Below, one piece after another: positions 1 to 9,062 of a stretch of 35,836 nucleotides of DNA. This stretch comes from Candidatus Omnitrophota bacterium (GTDB lineage Bacteria; Omnitrophota; Gorgyraeia; 2-01-FULL-45-10): the NCBI GenBank assembly GCA_020057115.1, contig JAGVGJ010000034.1, positions 1 to 35,836 of the forward strand. Direction: 5' to 3'. Positions within the stretch are counted from its first letter, which is position 1, and every line of letters begins with the position of its first letter. The notes under the pieces were generated by a model. The model saw only the letters and a program-made list of their open reading frames with translations. It was not told the origin of the DNA and ran no database searches. Position numbers and translations under genes: made by a program.

Positions 1-47
1 AAAAAATCAAAGAATGGAATAACCTTTTTTTCGAGAACACTATGCAA

Positions 48-143
48 TTATCTCATTCTCTTCTTATGACGGTCTCTTCTCATCCTCTTTTTTCTCTTGT
101 GCTTGGCCATCTTTGCTCTTTTACGCTTCCTACCGCAAGGCAT
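48..143 (-). CDS. bS22/mS38-like (AURKAIP1/COX24 domain) small ribosomal protein
   Basis: This is a 31-residue, extremely basic peptide that starts MPCGRKRKRAK and ends KKRMR. It is almost entirely Lys, Arg and His, with a central KHKRKKRMRR block. The start ATG has a GGGGGTGA ribosome binding site about 9 bases upstream. Peptides of this composition and length, with a P-x-G-KRKR start followed by a HKRKKR core, are annotated in several bacterial phyla as AURKAIP1/COX24-domain proteins. They are homologous to mitochondrial mS38 and mycobacterial bS22 and sit on the small ribosomal subunit near the decoding region (family knowledge). The gene lies after the hisG repeat, on the same strand. Its size makes gene callers miss it. 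The peptide pattern is clear. The ribosomal role is inferred from similarity of composition and order of residues, not from an alignment. Confidence 0.72.
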   Translation of the reverse strand: MPCGRKRKRAKMAKHKRKKRMRRDRHKKRMR

Positions 144-191
144 GATCAGATCACCCCCTGTCATATTCGAGTCATCATTCGTTAAGGAGCA

Positions 192-260
192 AGGGTCCGG
201 GGTCAAGGGTCCAGTAGAAACAAAATTTGTTTTTATACTGGACCCAGGCCCCTAGACCCT
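192..260. repeat. GGGTCC-rich hairpin repeat
   Basis: A perfect 10-base inverted repeat (GGGTCCAGTA at 207-216, TACTGGACCC at 236-245) encloses an A/T-rich loop that also pairs (AAACAAA with TTTGTTT). Outer GGGTCC/GGACCC-like arms extend the hairpin across the whole interval. The right edge touches the hisG stop codon, so the hairpin follows hisG directly and may act as its terminator, although no long T-run is present. A second cluster of the same GGACCCCGGACCC units lies at 24105-24134, which points to a dispersed repeat family. Confidence 0.6.
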
Positions 261-1143
261 AATAAATCACTTTATTCAACGGGTACTCGATGATACCCTG
301 AGCACCGGCCCTCTTAAGCTTAGGTATGATGTCCTTGACCGTCTTCTCGTCTATGATCGTATCGACATCGCACCATTTGTCATCGGTCAGGCTTGATATC
401 GTCGGTTTCTTCATCGCGGGAAGGAGCCTCAGGACGGTCTTTAGATCCTTCTTCGCCACGTTCATTTTCAAGCCCACCTTCTCCTCGGCCAATATGGCGC
501 CTTTTAGCAGCATGGTCATATTCTCTATTTTGGCCCTCTTCCAGGCATTCTGCCAGCTCTTCTTATTGGCTATAAATTGGGACGTGGACTGGCAGACCGT
601 AGCGACCTCTCTTAATTTATTTGCTCTAAGACTCGAGCCTGTCTCCGTAACCTCGACGATGGCGTCTACGCCTATGGCGGCCTTTACCTCCGTGGCGCCC
701 CAGCTGAACTCGACTTTGGCCTTGACCTTATTCTTCGCAAGGTATCTCTTCGTGACGCTGACCAGCTCTGTGGCGATCTTTTTGCCGCTTAGATCCTTTA
801 CGCTCTTTATCTTGGAATCATTGGGAACGGCAAGGACCCACCTCACGGGCCGCATGCTCTGCTTGGCGTATATGAGCTCCTGGACCCTCACGACGTCCGA
901 TGAATTCTCAAGTATCCAGTCATTGCCGGTTATGCCGCAGTCAAGGATACCATCCTCGACATAACGCGACATCTCCTGGGCCCTGAAGAGTATCACCTCT
1001 ATCTCGTCATCGTCTATCGACGGAAAGTATGACCTCTCGCTTATGCCGACATTGAATCCAGCCTTCTTGAACATCCTCACGGTAGCATCCTGAAGGCTTC
1101 CTTTGGGCATACCGAGCTTAAGCTTCATCTTCGTCTCTTTCAT
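259..1143 (-). CDS. hisG: ATP phosphoribosyltransferase, long form (HisG)
   Basis: This enzyme catalyses the first committed step of histidine synthesis, joining ATP and PRPP to give phosphoribosyl-ATP in the cytosol. The 294-residue protein opens with the family hallmark [18 protein letters not shown]. The PRPP-binding region lies around [19 protein letters not shown]-terminal ACT-like regulatory domain of about 75 residues is present (from roughly residue 215, ending [15 protein letters not shown]). That length and tail identify the long, hexameric, histidine-inhibited form, which does not need HisZ. The ATG at 1143 has AAGGAT about 9 bases upstream, and a TTGACT-17-TACAAT promoter lies just before it. 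It is transcribed separately from the giant genes upstream. No other his gene is in the window. Confidence 0.95.
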   Translation of the reverse strand: MKETKMKLKLGMPKGSLQDATVRMFKKAGFNVGISERSYFPSIDDDEIEVILFRAQEMSRYVEDGILDCGITGNDWILENSSDVVRVQELIYAKQSMRPVRWVLAVPNDSKIKSVKDLSGKKIATELVSVTKRYLAKNKVKAKVEFSWGATEVKAAIGVDAIVEVTETGSSLRANKLREVATVCQSTSQFIANKKSWQNAWKRAKIENMTMLLKGAILAEEKVGLKMNVAKKDLKTVLRLLPAMKKPTISSLTDDKWCDVDTIIDEKTVKDIIPKLKRAGAQGIIEYPLNKVIY

Positions 1144-1172
1144 AATTTAATGATCCTTATGTTTATGTGATA

Positions 1173-1201
1173 ATTGTATATAATATATTGAGAAAAGTCA
1201 A
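1173..1201 (-). promoter_or_regulatory. Sigma-70-like promoter for hisG
   Basis: On the minus strand TTGACT (1196-1201) is followed by a 17-base spacer and TACAAT (1173-1178). The predicted start leaves a leader of roughly 25 bases before the hisG ATG. The -35 box lies immediately after the stop codon of the gene at 1210. Confidence 0.55.
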
Positions 1202-1209
1202 GGCGGGGA

Positions 1210-3978
1210 TTACGCGCTTACCAGGACCTTCTTCAGGTCCGCGTAACGCTGCATAAGTTCTTGCGGGTTAAAGCGCTGGCTTGGAGGCAGGAGCGTGAAT
1301 ATATATACGCCATCCTTTACGGCCGGCTTGATGTTCATGTCCTTAAGGACCGCCCCGAGATCTTCTATTGAGCGCGGGTCCAGATACTGGGCGAGCGTCA
1401 CGGTGACTATCTCGGCCAGCGGATAATAGACCCCTGAATCGTAAAGCGGGAACTGGGCTTCGTCGATATAGGTCGAATTGGCTACGAGTTCCGCAGAGAC
1501 AAGTTTCCCCCTTTCGGTGGAGCGGGCGAAGATGAATACTTCGCAGCCCTCGCTCCTGTAATCCTTTGCTTTCGAGGCCATCTGCTCAGTAGGCAATATG
1601 ACTATCTGGAGATTCTTTAATATCCTCTTGAATTTTTCATCATCCTTCAGCTTTTCTAATTCAGCGAACACCGAAAGGACAGTCCTGGCCTGCAATCCGC
1701 CGAGCTTATTATCAAATGCGAGGACTACCTTCTTGGAGAGACTTAGCGAAAGTATGCATTCGACCATATTCTTGCCCACATCATCCAGATTATTCATGTC
1801 TCTTAAGAATTCTTCGCGCGGGACATTAGTTTTAATGACAGGCGCGGCTGTTCTCTTTATGTCTGTTGCCTTAGACACCGCCGCCTCGGCGATTTCAGGC
1901 TCTGCGGTTATTTTATTAATAGGCCAGCTTATGGTGACGCTGGTGCCTTTACCGGCTCCGCTGGTCTTTGAGCTTATCGCGACGCTCCCGCCGGCATCCT
2001 GGATGGCTCTTCTTGCGAATGCCCAGCCCGTGCCTCCGCCTGTCGTCGTATAGCCGGGGTCGGATATCTTGGCGATATCTGAAGGCTTTATCCCTCTGCC
2101 GCGGTCTTTTATAATAACATCTACGTAGTCCCGTCTGTCCCTGCATGCCGTCTTTACATCTATCTCTATCGGTTCAATCGTATCAGCGGACGCTTTTGCC
2201 GCGCCGTATATCGCATTCTCCACAGAAAATGCAAGCGCGCGCCAAGAGCCTGCTATGTTATGCTGTTTAAGCATATCAAGCCCTTTTGTATTCACTTTTA
2301 TGTTCCTATCATATCCGAACGCGAACTTCTTCGTGAAGGTCTCCTCGGATGCCGTTATCGCGCATGGCGCAGGCACGCTCTTGTCCGCACCGCTCTGTAT
2401 GCGGCCTATGGCATTTTCGAGCAACTCCACGACATTCTTCTTGTCTATAGACTCGCCGGTTCCCGCCGTTACCAAGCCCGCTTCTGCGGCCATTATATCA
2501 ACAAGCGCTGATATGTACTCTCCTATAGAGCCTATGTCGAAAGCCATCTCTCCGTGATGTCTCTTCTTAAAAATATCTATTAGCGGAGCATTCTTCTTCC
2601 ATTCGGCATGCAGGCTTTTGAGCGCCGCGGAGGCTTTTATTATGTCTTCTTTGCCCAATTTTGAATACGCGAGCGCCAAGACCTTATGCTCCTTATGAAG
2701 GTTTGCAACATATAAGCATCTCTCACATAACGGAGTTACGGCCAGGAAGACGACCGACGCCTTTGAAAGAAGAGCTGCTACGGCTTCATCATTTTTATCT
2801 TTGCTTTCTTTTATATCTTCCCGGACAAGGCTCGAAGTTGCGGAAGCAAGATTCAGCTCTTCGATAAAATTGAGATGTGTCGAATGATCCGTGGATCTTG
2901 TCGCTAAAGCAACTCGCTCCTGGGCATTGAAGCTGTCCAGGTAGTCAGAGGGCAGTGCGAATGTGTTTTGAAGCACGGCATCCTTATAAGTTGAGTGGAT
3001 GATCGTCTCAAGGCGCGGCAGATGGGATTTTTTGAGGCTTATCTTATAGGCTATGGGTTTTGAGCCGAGGCCTGTCGAGTTAGGGCCATTCTTAAATATG
3101 AGGATAGCCGATTCTCCGTCAAGCATGAGATAAGGCTCAAGCCATCCTGCGCGGTCTCTTGCTCTTATGCTATCAAAAAGTTTTATCACATTATCCGTAT
3201 TGGCCTGAAGATCTTTGGATAGTTTTATGTATCTGAGCGAGAGTATGAAATCTATCAGGAAGCCTCTTACGTATTCGGGTTCGACTTCCGGCACGAATTC
3301 CGGCCTTTCGCTGGGATAGAGCTCGACCTCTTCGGCTTTCATGAATACGACGGGCCATTGCAGTCCTGCCGGCACTTTATAGCCATTGCCTGTGTCCGTC
3401 ATCAACACCGGGTCTCTGAATCGTATCTCATAAGAGGAGAGTTCCTCTTTTAAGATCTTGGCCATCGCCGCGATCTCTATTATTATGAAGACGAGATTAA
3501 AGATATTGTATGCTGTCGAATACGGGCTGGCCGCGAAATAATTTAGAAGTATGCCGCCTATGAGAATATTTACGATCGTTCCGCCTATACACGGCGGCGC
3601 GCGGCCCTTATATTCCCAACCGTAGAATAAGTTCTTTAGGCTCATGCCGGTGAGGTCTGGTATCCTGCCGGTTAAGGCCGCTTGTATAAAATTACCTATC
3701 TCATGCGGGATAGACCAGAATGAGAACGCTATCCTCACAAGCCAATTGGGTCTTGTTCCTTCGAAATACGATACGATATACGAAGGCTGCCTGCCTTTCT
3801 TCTCCTCAGCGCCGGATTTGAGTGCCTCCAGTTTCGCATAAGCACGTTCGATCTCCGCCTTCACCTTTTCAAGGCTTGCCTTCGCTTTCGCGTTCTCGGC
3901 ATCTATCGTCTCGCTCTCCGCCTTTTTCCTGGCGATCTCTTTATCCAACTCCTGCATCCTCTTTAATCTTATCTTCAA
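1210..3978 (-). CDS. Coiled-coil membrane protein with C-terminal GHKL (histidine-kinase-like) ATPase domain
   Basis: 922 residues if started at the TTG at 3978; the first ATG is at 3957. Visible in order: a coiled coil (residues 8-60); a hydrophobic region with two or more membrane segments (about 85-175); the motif RDPVLMTDTGNGYKVPAG near 189-206; an unrecognised region; a GHKL ATPase domain at about 560-690; and a C-terminal region of roughly 190 residues that I do not recognise. The ATPase domain shows an N box (VENAIYGAA, 587-595), G1 (DRGRGI, 625-630), the GYTTTGG stretch and G2 (GGGTGWAF, 647-654). I see no convincing H-box histidine just before it, so phosphoryl transfer is not assured. 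Both possible starts have poor ribosome binding sites and overlap the upstream kinase gene, whose coiled coil this one appears to continue, so it may be the second half of a single protein. Typical of Omnitrophota giant proteins (inference). Confidence 0.75.
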   Translation of the reverse strand: MKIRLKRMQELDKEIARKKAESETIDAENAKAKASLEKVKAEIERAYAKLEALKSGAEEKKGRQPSYIVSYFEGTRPNWLVRIAFSFWSIPHEIGNFIQAALTGRIPDLTGMSLKNLFYGWEYKGRAPPCIGGTIVNILIGGILLNYFAASPYSTAYNIFNLVFIIIEIAAMAKILKEELSSYEIRFRDPVLMTDTGNGYKVPAGLQWPVVFMKAEEVELYPSERPEFVPEVEPEYVRGFLIDFILSLRYIKLSKDLQANTDNVIKLFDSIRARDRAGWLEPYLMLDGESAILIFKNGPNSTGLGSKPIAYKISLKKSHLPRLETIIHSTYKDAVLQNTFALPSDYLDSFNAQERVALATRSTDHSTHLNFIEELNLASATSSLVREDIKESKDKNDEAVAALLSKASVVFLAVTPLCERCLYVANLHKEHKVLALAYSKLGKEDIIKASAALKSLHAEWKKNAPLIDIFKKRHHGEMAFDIGSIGEYISALVDIMAAEAGLVTAGTGESIDKKNVVELLENAIGRIQSGADKSVPAPCAITASEETFTKKFAFGYDRNIKVNTKGLDMLKQHNIAGSWRALAFSVENAIYGAAKASADTIEPIEIDVKTACRDRRDYVDVIIKDRGRGIKPSDIAKISDPGYTTTGGGTGWAFARRAIQDAGGSVAISSKTSGAGKGTSVTISWPINKITAEPEIAEAAVSKATDIKRTAAPVIKTNVPREEFLRDMNNLDDVGKNMVECILSLSLSKKVVLAFDNKLGGLQARTVLSVFAELEKLKDDEKFKRILKNLQIVILPTEQMASKAKDYRSEGCEVFIFARSTERGKLVSAELVANSTYIDEAQFPLYDSGVYYPLAEIVTVTLAQYLDPRSIEDLGAVLKDMNIKPAVKDGVYIFTLLPPSQRFNPQELMQRYADLKKVLVSA

Positions 3979-6900
3979 ATCCCTTGGCTTCGCCTTCCAG
4001 CGCGGCCTTTTTCTGCAAGAGAGCTATGGTCTCTTTGTTCACCTGGTCGGCGGCTTTCTTGGAGCTATCGGCATCGATCCTGGCCTTCTCGGCTTCCGCG
4101 GCCTTTCTCTTTATCTCTTCGGCAAGCGCTACTATCTCTTTATCTGCCCGAGCTTTTTCAGCTTTCGATTGGACCGCGCTCGCCTGAGCGGCTGTCGCAT
4201 CAGCCGTCAATTTTTCCAAGTTCTTCTTAGCTTCTTCTTCCTTCTTCTCCCATAAAGCAGCGCCCTCCTTCGCCTTCTTGGTATTGCCGTCCATCTCCTG
4301 GGTAGTTTCAACCGCCACCGCAGCCCTTTCCGCCGCGGTATTGGCCTTATATAGCATGTATCCTGAAGAGGCCAATGCCCCGGCTGCTATCATGATCAAG
4401 GATACTATAACAGGGTATTTTGCCGGCAATAGAACGGCTTTCTTCATCCTGCTCTCTTCCGTCCATGGCGCTTTATATGCAAGCCTGTCTTGCGGAATTC
4501 TGCAAAGTATCTTGTCAAGCTCGTCGAGAACCATATTGGCATCCGGCCTGTTGAAAGGCTCCTGGTCGAGCATGGCCATTACGAGGGCCGCTATGTTGTC
4601 AGGCACCTTCTGCTTGACCACGATCCTTACAACCTCATCCCGCTTTTTATCATCGAGCTCTTTTATGTTCGCGATCTGCTTCCGTAGGGATTTTTCATCA
4701 TCCACCATATCCTGGCTCCACCTACAGCCCATGTCCGGCAATGCTTCGCCAGACATCTGGTCTGTCCATTTGAATGGCTTGAAGCCTTTATCAACTATGA
4801 CCTTCGCCTCGACAAGCATGCGCGGCAGTTCGCGGTTTATTTTAACGAGCCTATCGATATCGGTCTTATTCACCCTTCGGCGCTTTATCGCATCATTCGG
4901 CCATATGTTGGTGCCGTCTTTCTTGTTCATGATTATCTGGAGACCGCCTTTCGGCGTTTCACCTCCGAGAGGAGTAAGATAATAACAGCCGTCCGTCAAT
5001 ATCTCGTAGAATATGACGCCCATAGAATAGATGTCCGACCTGTCCGTCATCTTTTCTTTGTCGTTGAAGCCCTGTTCCGGAGACATATAAGCAGGGGTGC
5101 CGGTCGTTTCAAAAACTACGTTATCATCCGGCACTATATACTCTTTGCCGGTGTTCTCGTCGATGACGGCCTTGCCGGGGAGCGATATGCCTAGGTCTAT
5201 TACGCAGCTCTTGTTGGATAGCGCGTCGACATCCCTCCTTTTGAGATACTTCGGCATCTTGCTGCGCGCTACGCGTAGGTCCGACTCCACGCCTTCCGGT
5301 ATGTCTGGTATCACGAAATCCCCTTCGGGCGTCGTGTGTATCATGAAATTCTCCGGCTTCAGGTCGCGGTGTATCAATGTGGTTATCCTGTGGAAACTTG
5401 CGATCAGTTTCGAGAGGACATGTATGAGAACCTCTCTCTTCTGCATGTTCAATTCCATTTTGCCGTTCTTTATGTCGGAAAGTATGGAGCGCAGCGGTTT
5501 TCCTTTCTCAAGCGACATCGCGAAATAGAGATGGCTGCCGTAAGAGCCCTTGTCATTCTTATACTGCGGGATCGGGGCACGGTGGAATTCTTTATTGGAT
5601 GTGTGGGCTATCTCGCTTAAGTAGCCGTCGTATATGGGTCTCTTGACCGGCATGGCCGTCTTTATTGCAACCTGCACATCCATGTCAGCATGGGTCAGGT
5701 CATTGGCGCTATACACTACCCCGAAACCTCCGGAGCCGAGGGTCCCGGTTATCATATACTTGTTCTGTATTACCACGCCGGGCACAAGCCTTTCCCTGCC
5801 TATACAATATTCCATCTCTTGCGATATGTATTCGCGCATGCGGTATGCGTTATTCTGCACTCTCTCGATATCCATGAAACCGGATGAATGCTGCTCTATG
5901 TCCCTCTCCACTTCTTCTATCGCTTTTAAATATTCATCCCGTTTCTTTGGCAATGACTTAGAATCATCGAGCTTCTTAGCGCTATTGTAAAGCCTTACCT
6001 TTTCATTGTATGCATTGATCTTGGCGGAAAAATTTATCTTCTGGTTATTGGTCATCTTGTCGTATGTTTTCCGTTCTTCTGCTATAGCCTTTCCTTCCAG
6101 TTCAAATTGTCTCTTATTACGATCGGACAATAAGACCGCGCATTTCTTTATGCTCTTCTCTACATCCTCAAGCTCAGACCTCAGTCCCTGCAGTTGCGCC
6201 GTAAGCTCCGCCAAGGCTCCTTCACTTTTGATGGCCTTCTTCTTCTCTTTGCATTCTTCTATGGTCTTCGATAATTCCGCTACTTCTTTCACTTTCCTGG
6301 CCGCATAATTTTTCTCGATAATTTTTAATTCGGATAGGAATTTGTCCACCTTCTGGGCCTGGCCTTTGTCTTCCGACGTGATGCCGCCGCCTGTTGCAGG
6401 GAAATATGTCCTGTATAATTCTACAAATAATGCCTGGAGTTCTGCCCTCTCCTGTATCCTCGGGCCGCCAAGCCATTCTTCCTGCATAAAGGCTTTCTTT
6501 AATGACTCGGCTCCCACTATCCTTACATTGACTTTCTTGAAAACATCATTTCCTGGCGCGCTCAATAGTTCCTGTATAGTCCTGTTGCTGGGCTTCACAT
6601 CGCTGAGAGGATAATCGCCTTTTGCAATGAATACTATGTCAAGTTGATGAGGGAATTTCTCATTGGCATCATTGACCTGGAAATAACCGGTCTTTGAGCC
6701 GACATACACCCTGACATCCCCAATAACTCCCTCACTGGGTTTGGCGATGTTCCTGGGAGATTCTTTTATAGTCTTCATTATGTGCGCGATCGGGGCAGGG
6801 TCCAACAGGACATTATTGATACGTTGCCTTAACAATGCTTTGTCAAGGGGTGCTATGCGTGTATGTGGAGATGCGCCTTTAAGATCCTCCGGCAATAATT

Positions 6901-8896
6901 GGGAATAGCGCAGCGCCCAGTAGCGCGATAGCGGCATATTCTTCTCTTCCCCGGTATCCATATCCATGATCTGCGTCATCTCCGAGCCTTCCTCGAGGAT
7001 CTTCATGACTTGTTCCGGGGTATTTACATTATCCGCCGGGCCTGCCACCGGGTCTATTACCGCGGCTATATTTTCTCTAACAATAACCCCGGCAGGATAG
7101 ATCTCGGCATCAGAATCTTCTTCTACCGGCCCGCCGCTTGAAGCCATAAAATCAGGAGGCGGTTCATTGATCGTCCTCTGCCCTGGCGCTCTGGCAGCGG
7201 CCTGAGCCGGCACCTGTGGCTGCTTGGGTTTTCCTGCAGCCATCATCATGACTATCGGGAACTGGAAGCCAACAGGTATGGGAGCTCCATATCCTACCGG
7301 CTGCATGAAAAGGACAGGATTGCGCGTTCTTATCCTGATGCGATCTATGGCATCGAGGATGTTTTCGAACATGAGCTTAAGGTCTGAGCCGAGCTTCCTT
7401 AGATATTCCGCGCCTGATATGCCGCGGGACTTGGCCTCTGGCTTAGCCTTTAAACCTGCTTCGGGCTTTTTTGACACTATGCCGCGCACGAAGATCTGCT
7501 TGCCCAGTTCCCTTTGCGCATCAACTTCTTCTATCGATGATACTGTTTTCCAAGCAGGCTCTTCGTCGTAGAAGCTGCGAATATCGCTCGCGGAAGATAC
7601 CGCTATCTCTACGGAACTCAACATTCCGAGCTCCAGGCACCTCAAGAATAGTCTTGTATTCGATCCATCGGCTGGATACGGCCGCGTTATAGTATCGCCT
7701 GCCTTTAACTGCCCGGCAGCCCATTTCATTATACTTGTGCCTATGCCTGCCTTGCGCGCGGGCTCGAACACATTGATAGCAAGCTGCCCCATCGGTCCGC
7801 CCGGCACATTATAGGCCTCTACGATACCTGCCGGAGCGCCGTTATGTTCTACTAGATACCAGTTGCTGCTTATCTCTTTCAGCACGACCCCGTTTTCCAA
7901 AGTCACGTCATTCGGGGGAAGCGCCGGCAGCCATTTATCGTGAGTTATCTCGAAATTCTCGGTAAAAGATCCCCGCAAGGCTTGTACGAGCTTCGCCTCA
8001 TCGGGCAATTTTGCCGCAAGGAGTGCCATAAAATTGCCTGCTTCATCATTTTTAAAAGAGAGGTGGGCAAGGCGCACTATGATCTCGGCGAGGGTATATG
8101 TACCGGTGTAATGCCCTTTACCGAGAGCAGCTGCTATGCGGTCAGCGAATACGCCCATCAAGGCGGGATTTTTGCGGCATGCTATGGCTATCGCTTCGGT
8201 AGTCGCATGGCTTATGCGACAGGGGCGCTTAGTTTCATCATAAGAACAAGCGACCGCAGCGTCTATGACATCATTGCATTGGGCGGGGTATAAAGAAGGA
8301 TCGAGAGATGCCAGATATTCTGCAAGCCCTGCCACTTCATCGCGCCGCGCAAAACTCCTTATTTTCTTTTCATAAGACTCTATGTCTCCGGCATAGATCT
8401 CAGGGGCAGGGGCTTCCTTTTCAATAATAGCGCCCGGGGCTATCTCCGACAATGTTATTGTGCCATCAAACTTTATTGAGCCATCGGCATCAGCCTCAAT
8501 TTCAGCTTCAAAATATTTTTTGTAGCTGACGGAATCACATACTATGATGCAAGGCACTACCCAGTTATTGCCCCTGCGGTATTTATGCTCAAAATCGTAT
8601 TTCAGTCTTACGATATTTCCATTGGCTTGGGGAATTTCCAGGGGCCGCACCACAAACTCCTTAAAATCATCGATCTTAGCCGAGGTGCCGACCAATACAA
8701 GTTTTAGCTGCTTTTTAAGACTGTCTTTGAAGAAGGTTTCGAGATGGAATGGTTTGAAGCCGGATTCGACCTGGAGGGATCTGTCAGGACCGCATGCGCG
8801 AAGAGCATCTGGGTTTGCCCACACTATATCCTGAGCGACAAAAGCCGCCAATAATATAGTAGCTATAAATCTTGTGGTAAAAGAAATTTTCCCCAT
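3941..8896 (-). CDS. Giant exported-looking protein with GNAT-like, Ser/Thr protein kinase and coiled-coil regions
   Basis: 1651 residues. An N-terminal hydrophobic export signal (6-28) ends in VWANPD. A GNAT-like acetyltransferase segment spans about 330-430, with an RKAGIGTSIMKWA acetyl-CoA-type loop. The motif RNPVLFMQPVGYGAPIPVG lies at 525-543, followed by a low-complexity Pro/Ala linker. A long coiled coil covers 845-1010. A complete Hanks-type kinase domain spans about 1044-1465: glycine loop GSGGFG (1054-1059), VAIK lysine (1079), HRDLKPEN (1176-1183), DLG in place of DFG (1234-1236), GTPAYMSPEQ (1266-1275) and DRSDIYSMG (1285-1293). A single transmembrane helix (about 1494-1517) precedes an Ala/Lys/Glu-rich coiled-coil tail that runs to the stop. 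Catalytic residues look intact, so an active kinase is expected. The combination of signal peptide and downstream helix makes its topology puzzling. The substrate is unknown. A TTGACT-17-TATATT promoter lies upstream, and the 3' end overlaps the next gene. Confidence 0.85.
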   Translation of the reverse strand: MGKISFTTRFIATILLAAFVAQDIVWANPDALRACGPDRSLQVESGFKPFHLETFFKDSLKKQLKLVLVGTSAKIDDFKEFVVRPLEIPQANGNIVRLKYDFEHKYRRGNNWVVPCIIVCDSVSYKKYFEAEIEADADGSIKFDGTITLSEIAPGAIIEKEAPAPEIYAGDIESYEKKIRSFARRDEVAGLAEYLASLDPSLYPAQCNDVIDAAVACSYDETKRPCRISHATTEAIAIACRKNPALMGVFADRIAAALGKGHYTGTYTLAEIIVRLAHLSFKNDEAGNFMALLAAKLPDEAKLVQALRGSFTENFEITHDKWLPALPPNDVTLENGVVLKEISSNWYLVEHNGAPAGIVEAYNVPGGPMGQLAINVFEPARKAGIGTSIMKWAAGQLKAGDTITRPYPADGSNTRLFLRCLELGMLSSVEIAVSSASDIRSFYDEEPAWKTVSSIEEVDAQRELGKQIFVRGIVSKKPEAGLKAKPEAKSRGISGAEYLRKLGSDLKLMFENILDAIDRIRIRTRNPVLFMQPVGYGAPIPVGFQFPIVMMMAAGKPKQPQVPAQAAARAPGQRTINEPPPDFMASSGGPVEEDSDAEIYPAGVIVRENIAAVIDPVAGPADNVNTPEQVMKILEEGSEMTQIMDMDTGEEKNMPLSRYWALRYSQLLPEDLKGASPHTRIAPLDKALLRQRINNVLLDPAPIAHIMKTIKESPRNIAKPSEGVIGDVRVYVGSKTGYFQVNDANEKFPHQLDIVFIAKGDYPLSDVKPSNRTIQELLSAPGNDVFKKVNVRIVGAESLKKAFMQEEWLGGPRIQERAELQALFVELYRTYFPATGGGITSEDKGQAQKVDKFLSELKIIEKNYAARKVKEVAELSKTIEECKEKKKAIKSEGALAELTAQLQGLRSELEDVEKSIKKCAVLLSDRNKRQFELEGKAIAEERKTYDKMTNNQKINFSAKINAYNEKVRLYNSAKKLDDSKSLPKKRDEYLKAIEEVERDIEQHSSGFMDIERVQNNAYRMREYISQEMEYCIGRERLVPGVVIQNKYMITGTLGSGGFGVVYSANDLTHADMDVQVAIKTAMPVKRPIYDGYLSEIAHTSNKEFHRAPIPQYKNDKGSYGSHLYFAMSLEKGKPLRSILSDIKNGKMELNMQKREVLIHVLSKLIASFHRITTLIHRDLKPENFMIHTTPEGDFVIPDIPEGVESDLRVARSKMPKYLKRRDVDALSNKSCVIDLGISLPGKAVIDENTGKEYIVPDDNVVFETTGTPAYMSPEQGFNDKEKMTDRSDIYSMGVIFYEILTDGCYYLTPLGGETPKGGLQIIMNKKDGTNIWPNDAIKRRRVNKTDIDRLVKINRELPRMLVEAKVIVDKGFKPFKWTDQMSGEALPDMGCRWSQDMVDDEKSLRKQIANIKELDDKKRDEVVRIVVKQKVPDNIAALVMAMLDQEPFNRPDANMVLDELDKILCRIPQDRLAYKAPWTEESRMKKAVLLPAKYPVIVSLIMIAAGALASSGYMLYKANTAAERAAVAVETTQEMDGNTKKAKEGAALWEKKEEEAKKNLEKLTADATAAQASAVQSKAEKARADKEIVALAEEIKRKAAEAEKARIDADSSKKAADQVNKETIALLQKKAALEGEAKGFEDKIKEDAGVG

Positions 8897-8968
8897 CTCT
8901 TCTCGCCTTTTTAGTAAGAAAAAGACTAAATAGTTATATATAACTTGTTACTTATTTAACACATTAAT

Positions 8969-8997
8969 AATATACATCGTCGGGGAAGAAAAGTCAA
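8969..8997 (-). promoter_or_regulatory. Sigma-70-like promoter for the giant kinase gene
   Basis: TTGACT (8992-8997) and TATATT (8969-8974) are separated by 17 bases on the minus strand. The leader of about 65 bases contains a perfect 14-base palindrome, AGTTATATATAACT (8932-8945), which could be an operator (inference), and a small TTTAGT/ACTAAA hairpin next to the start codon. Confidence 0.5.
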
Positions 8998-9062
8998 CCT
9001 ATACAACCTAGCTTTTTTATGACTTAATTAGTATATTGATTGGCGGGATATTCTGAAGTCCA

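Noticed and set aside
326-964. 212-codon plus-strand open frame opposite hisG, and similar long opposite-strand frames throughout
   Set aside because: They lie wholly inside well-recognised genes on the other strand, have no ribosome binding sites or family motifs and are shadows of codon composition.
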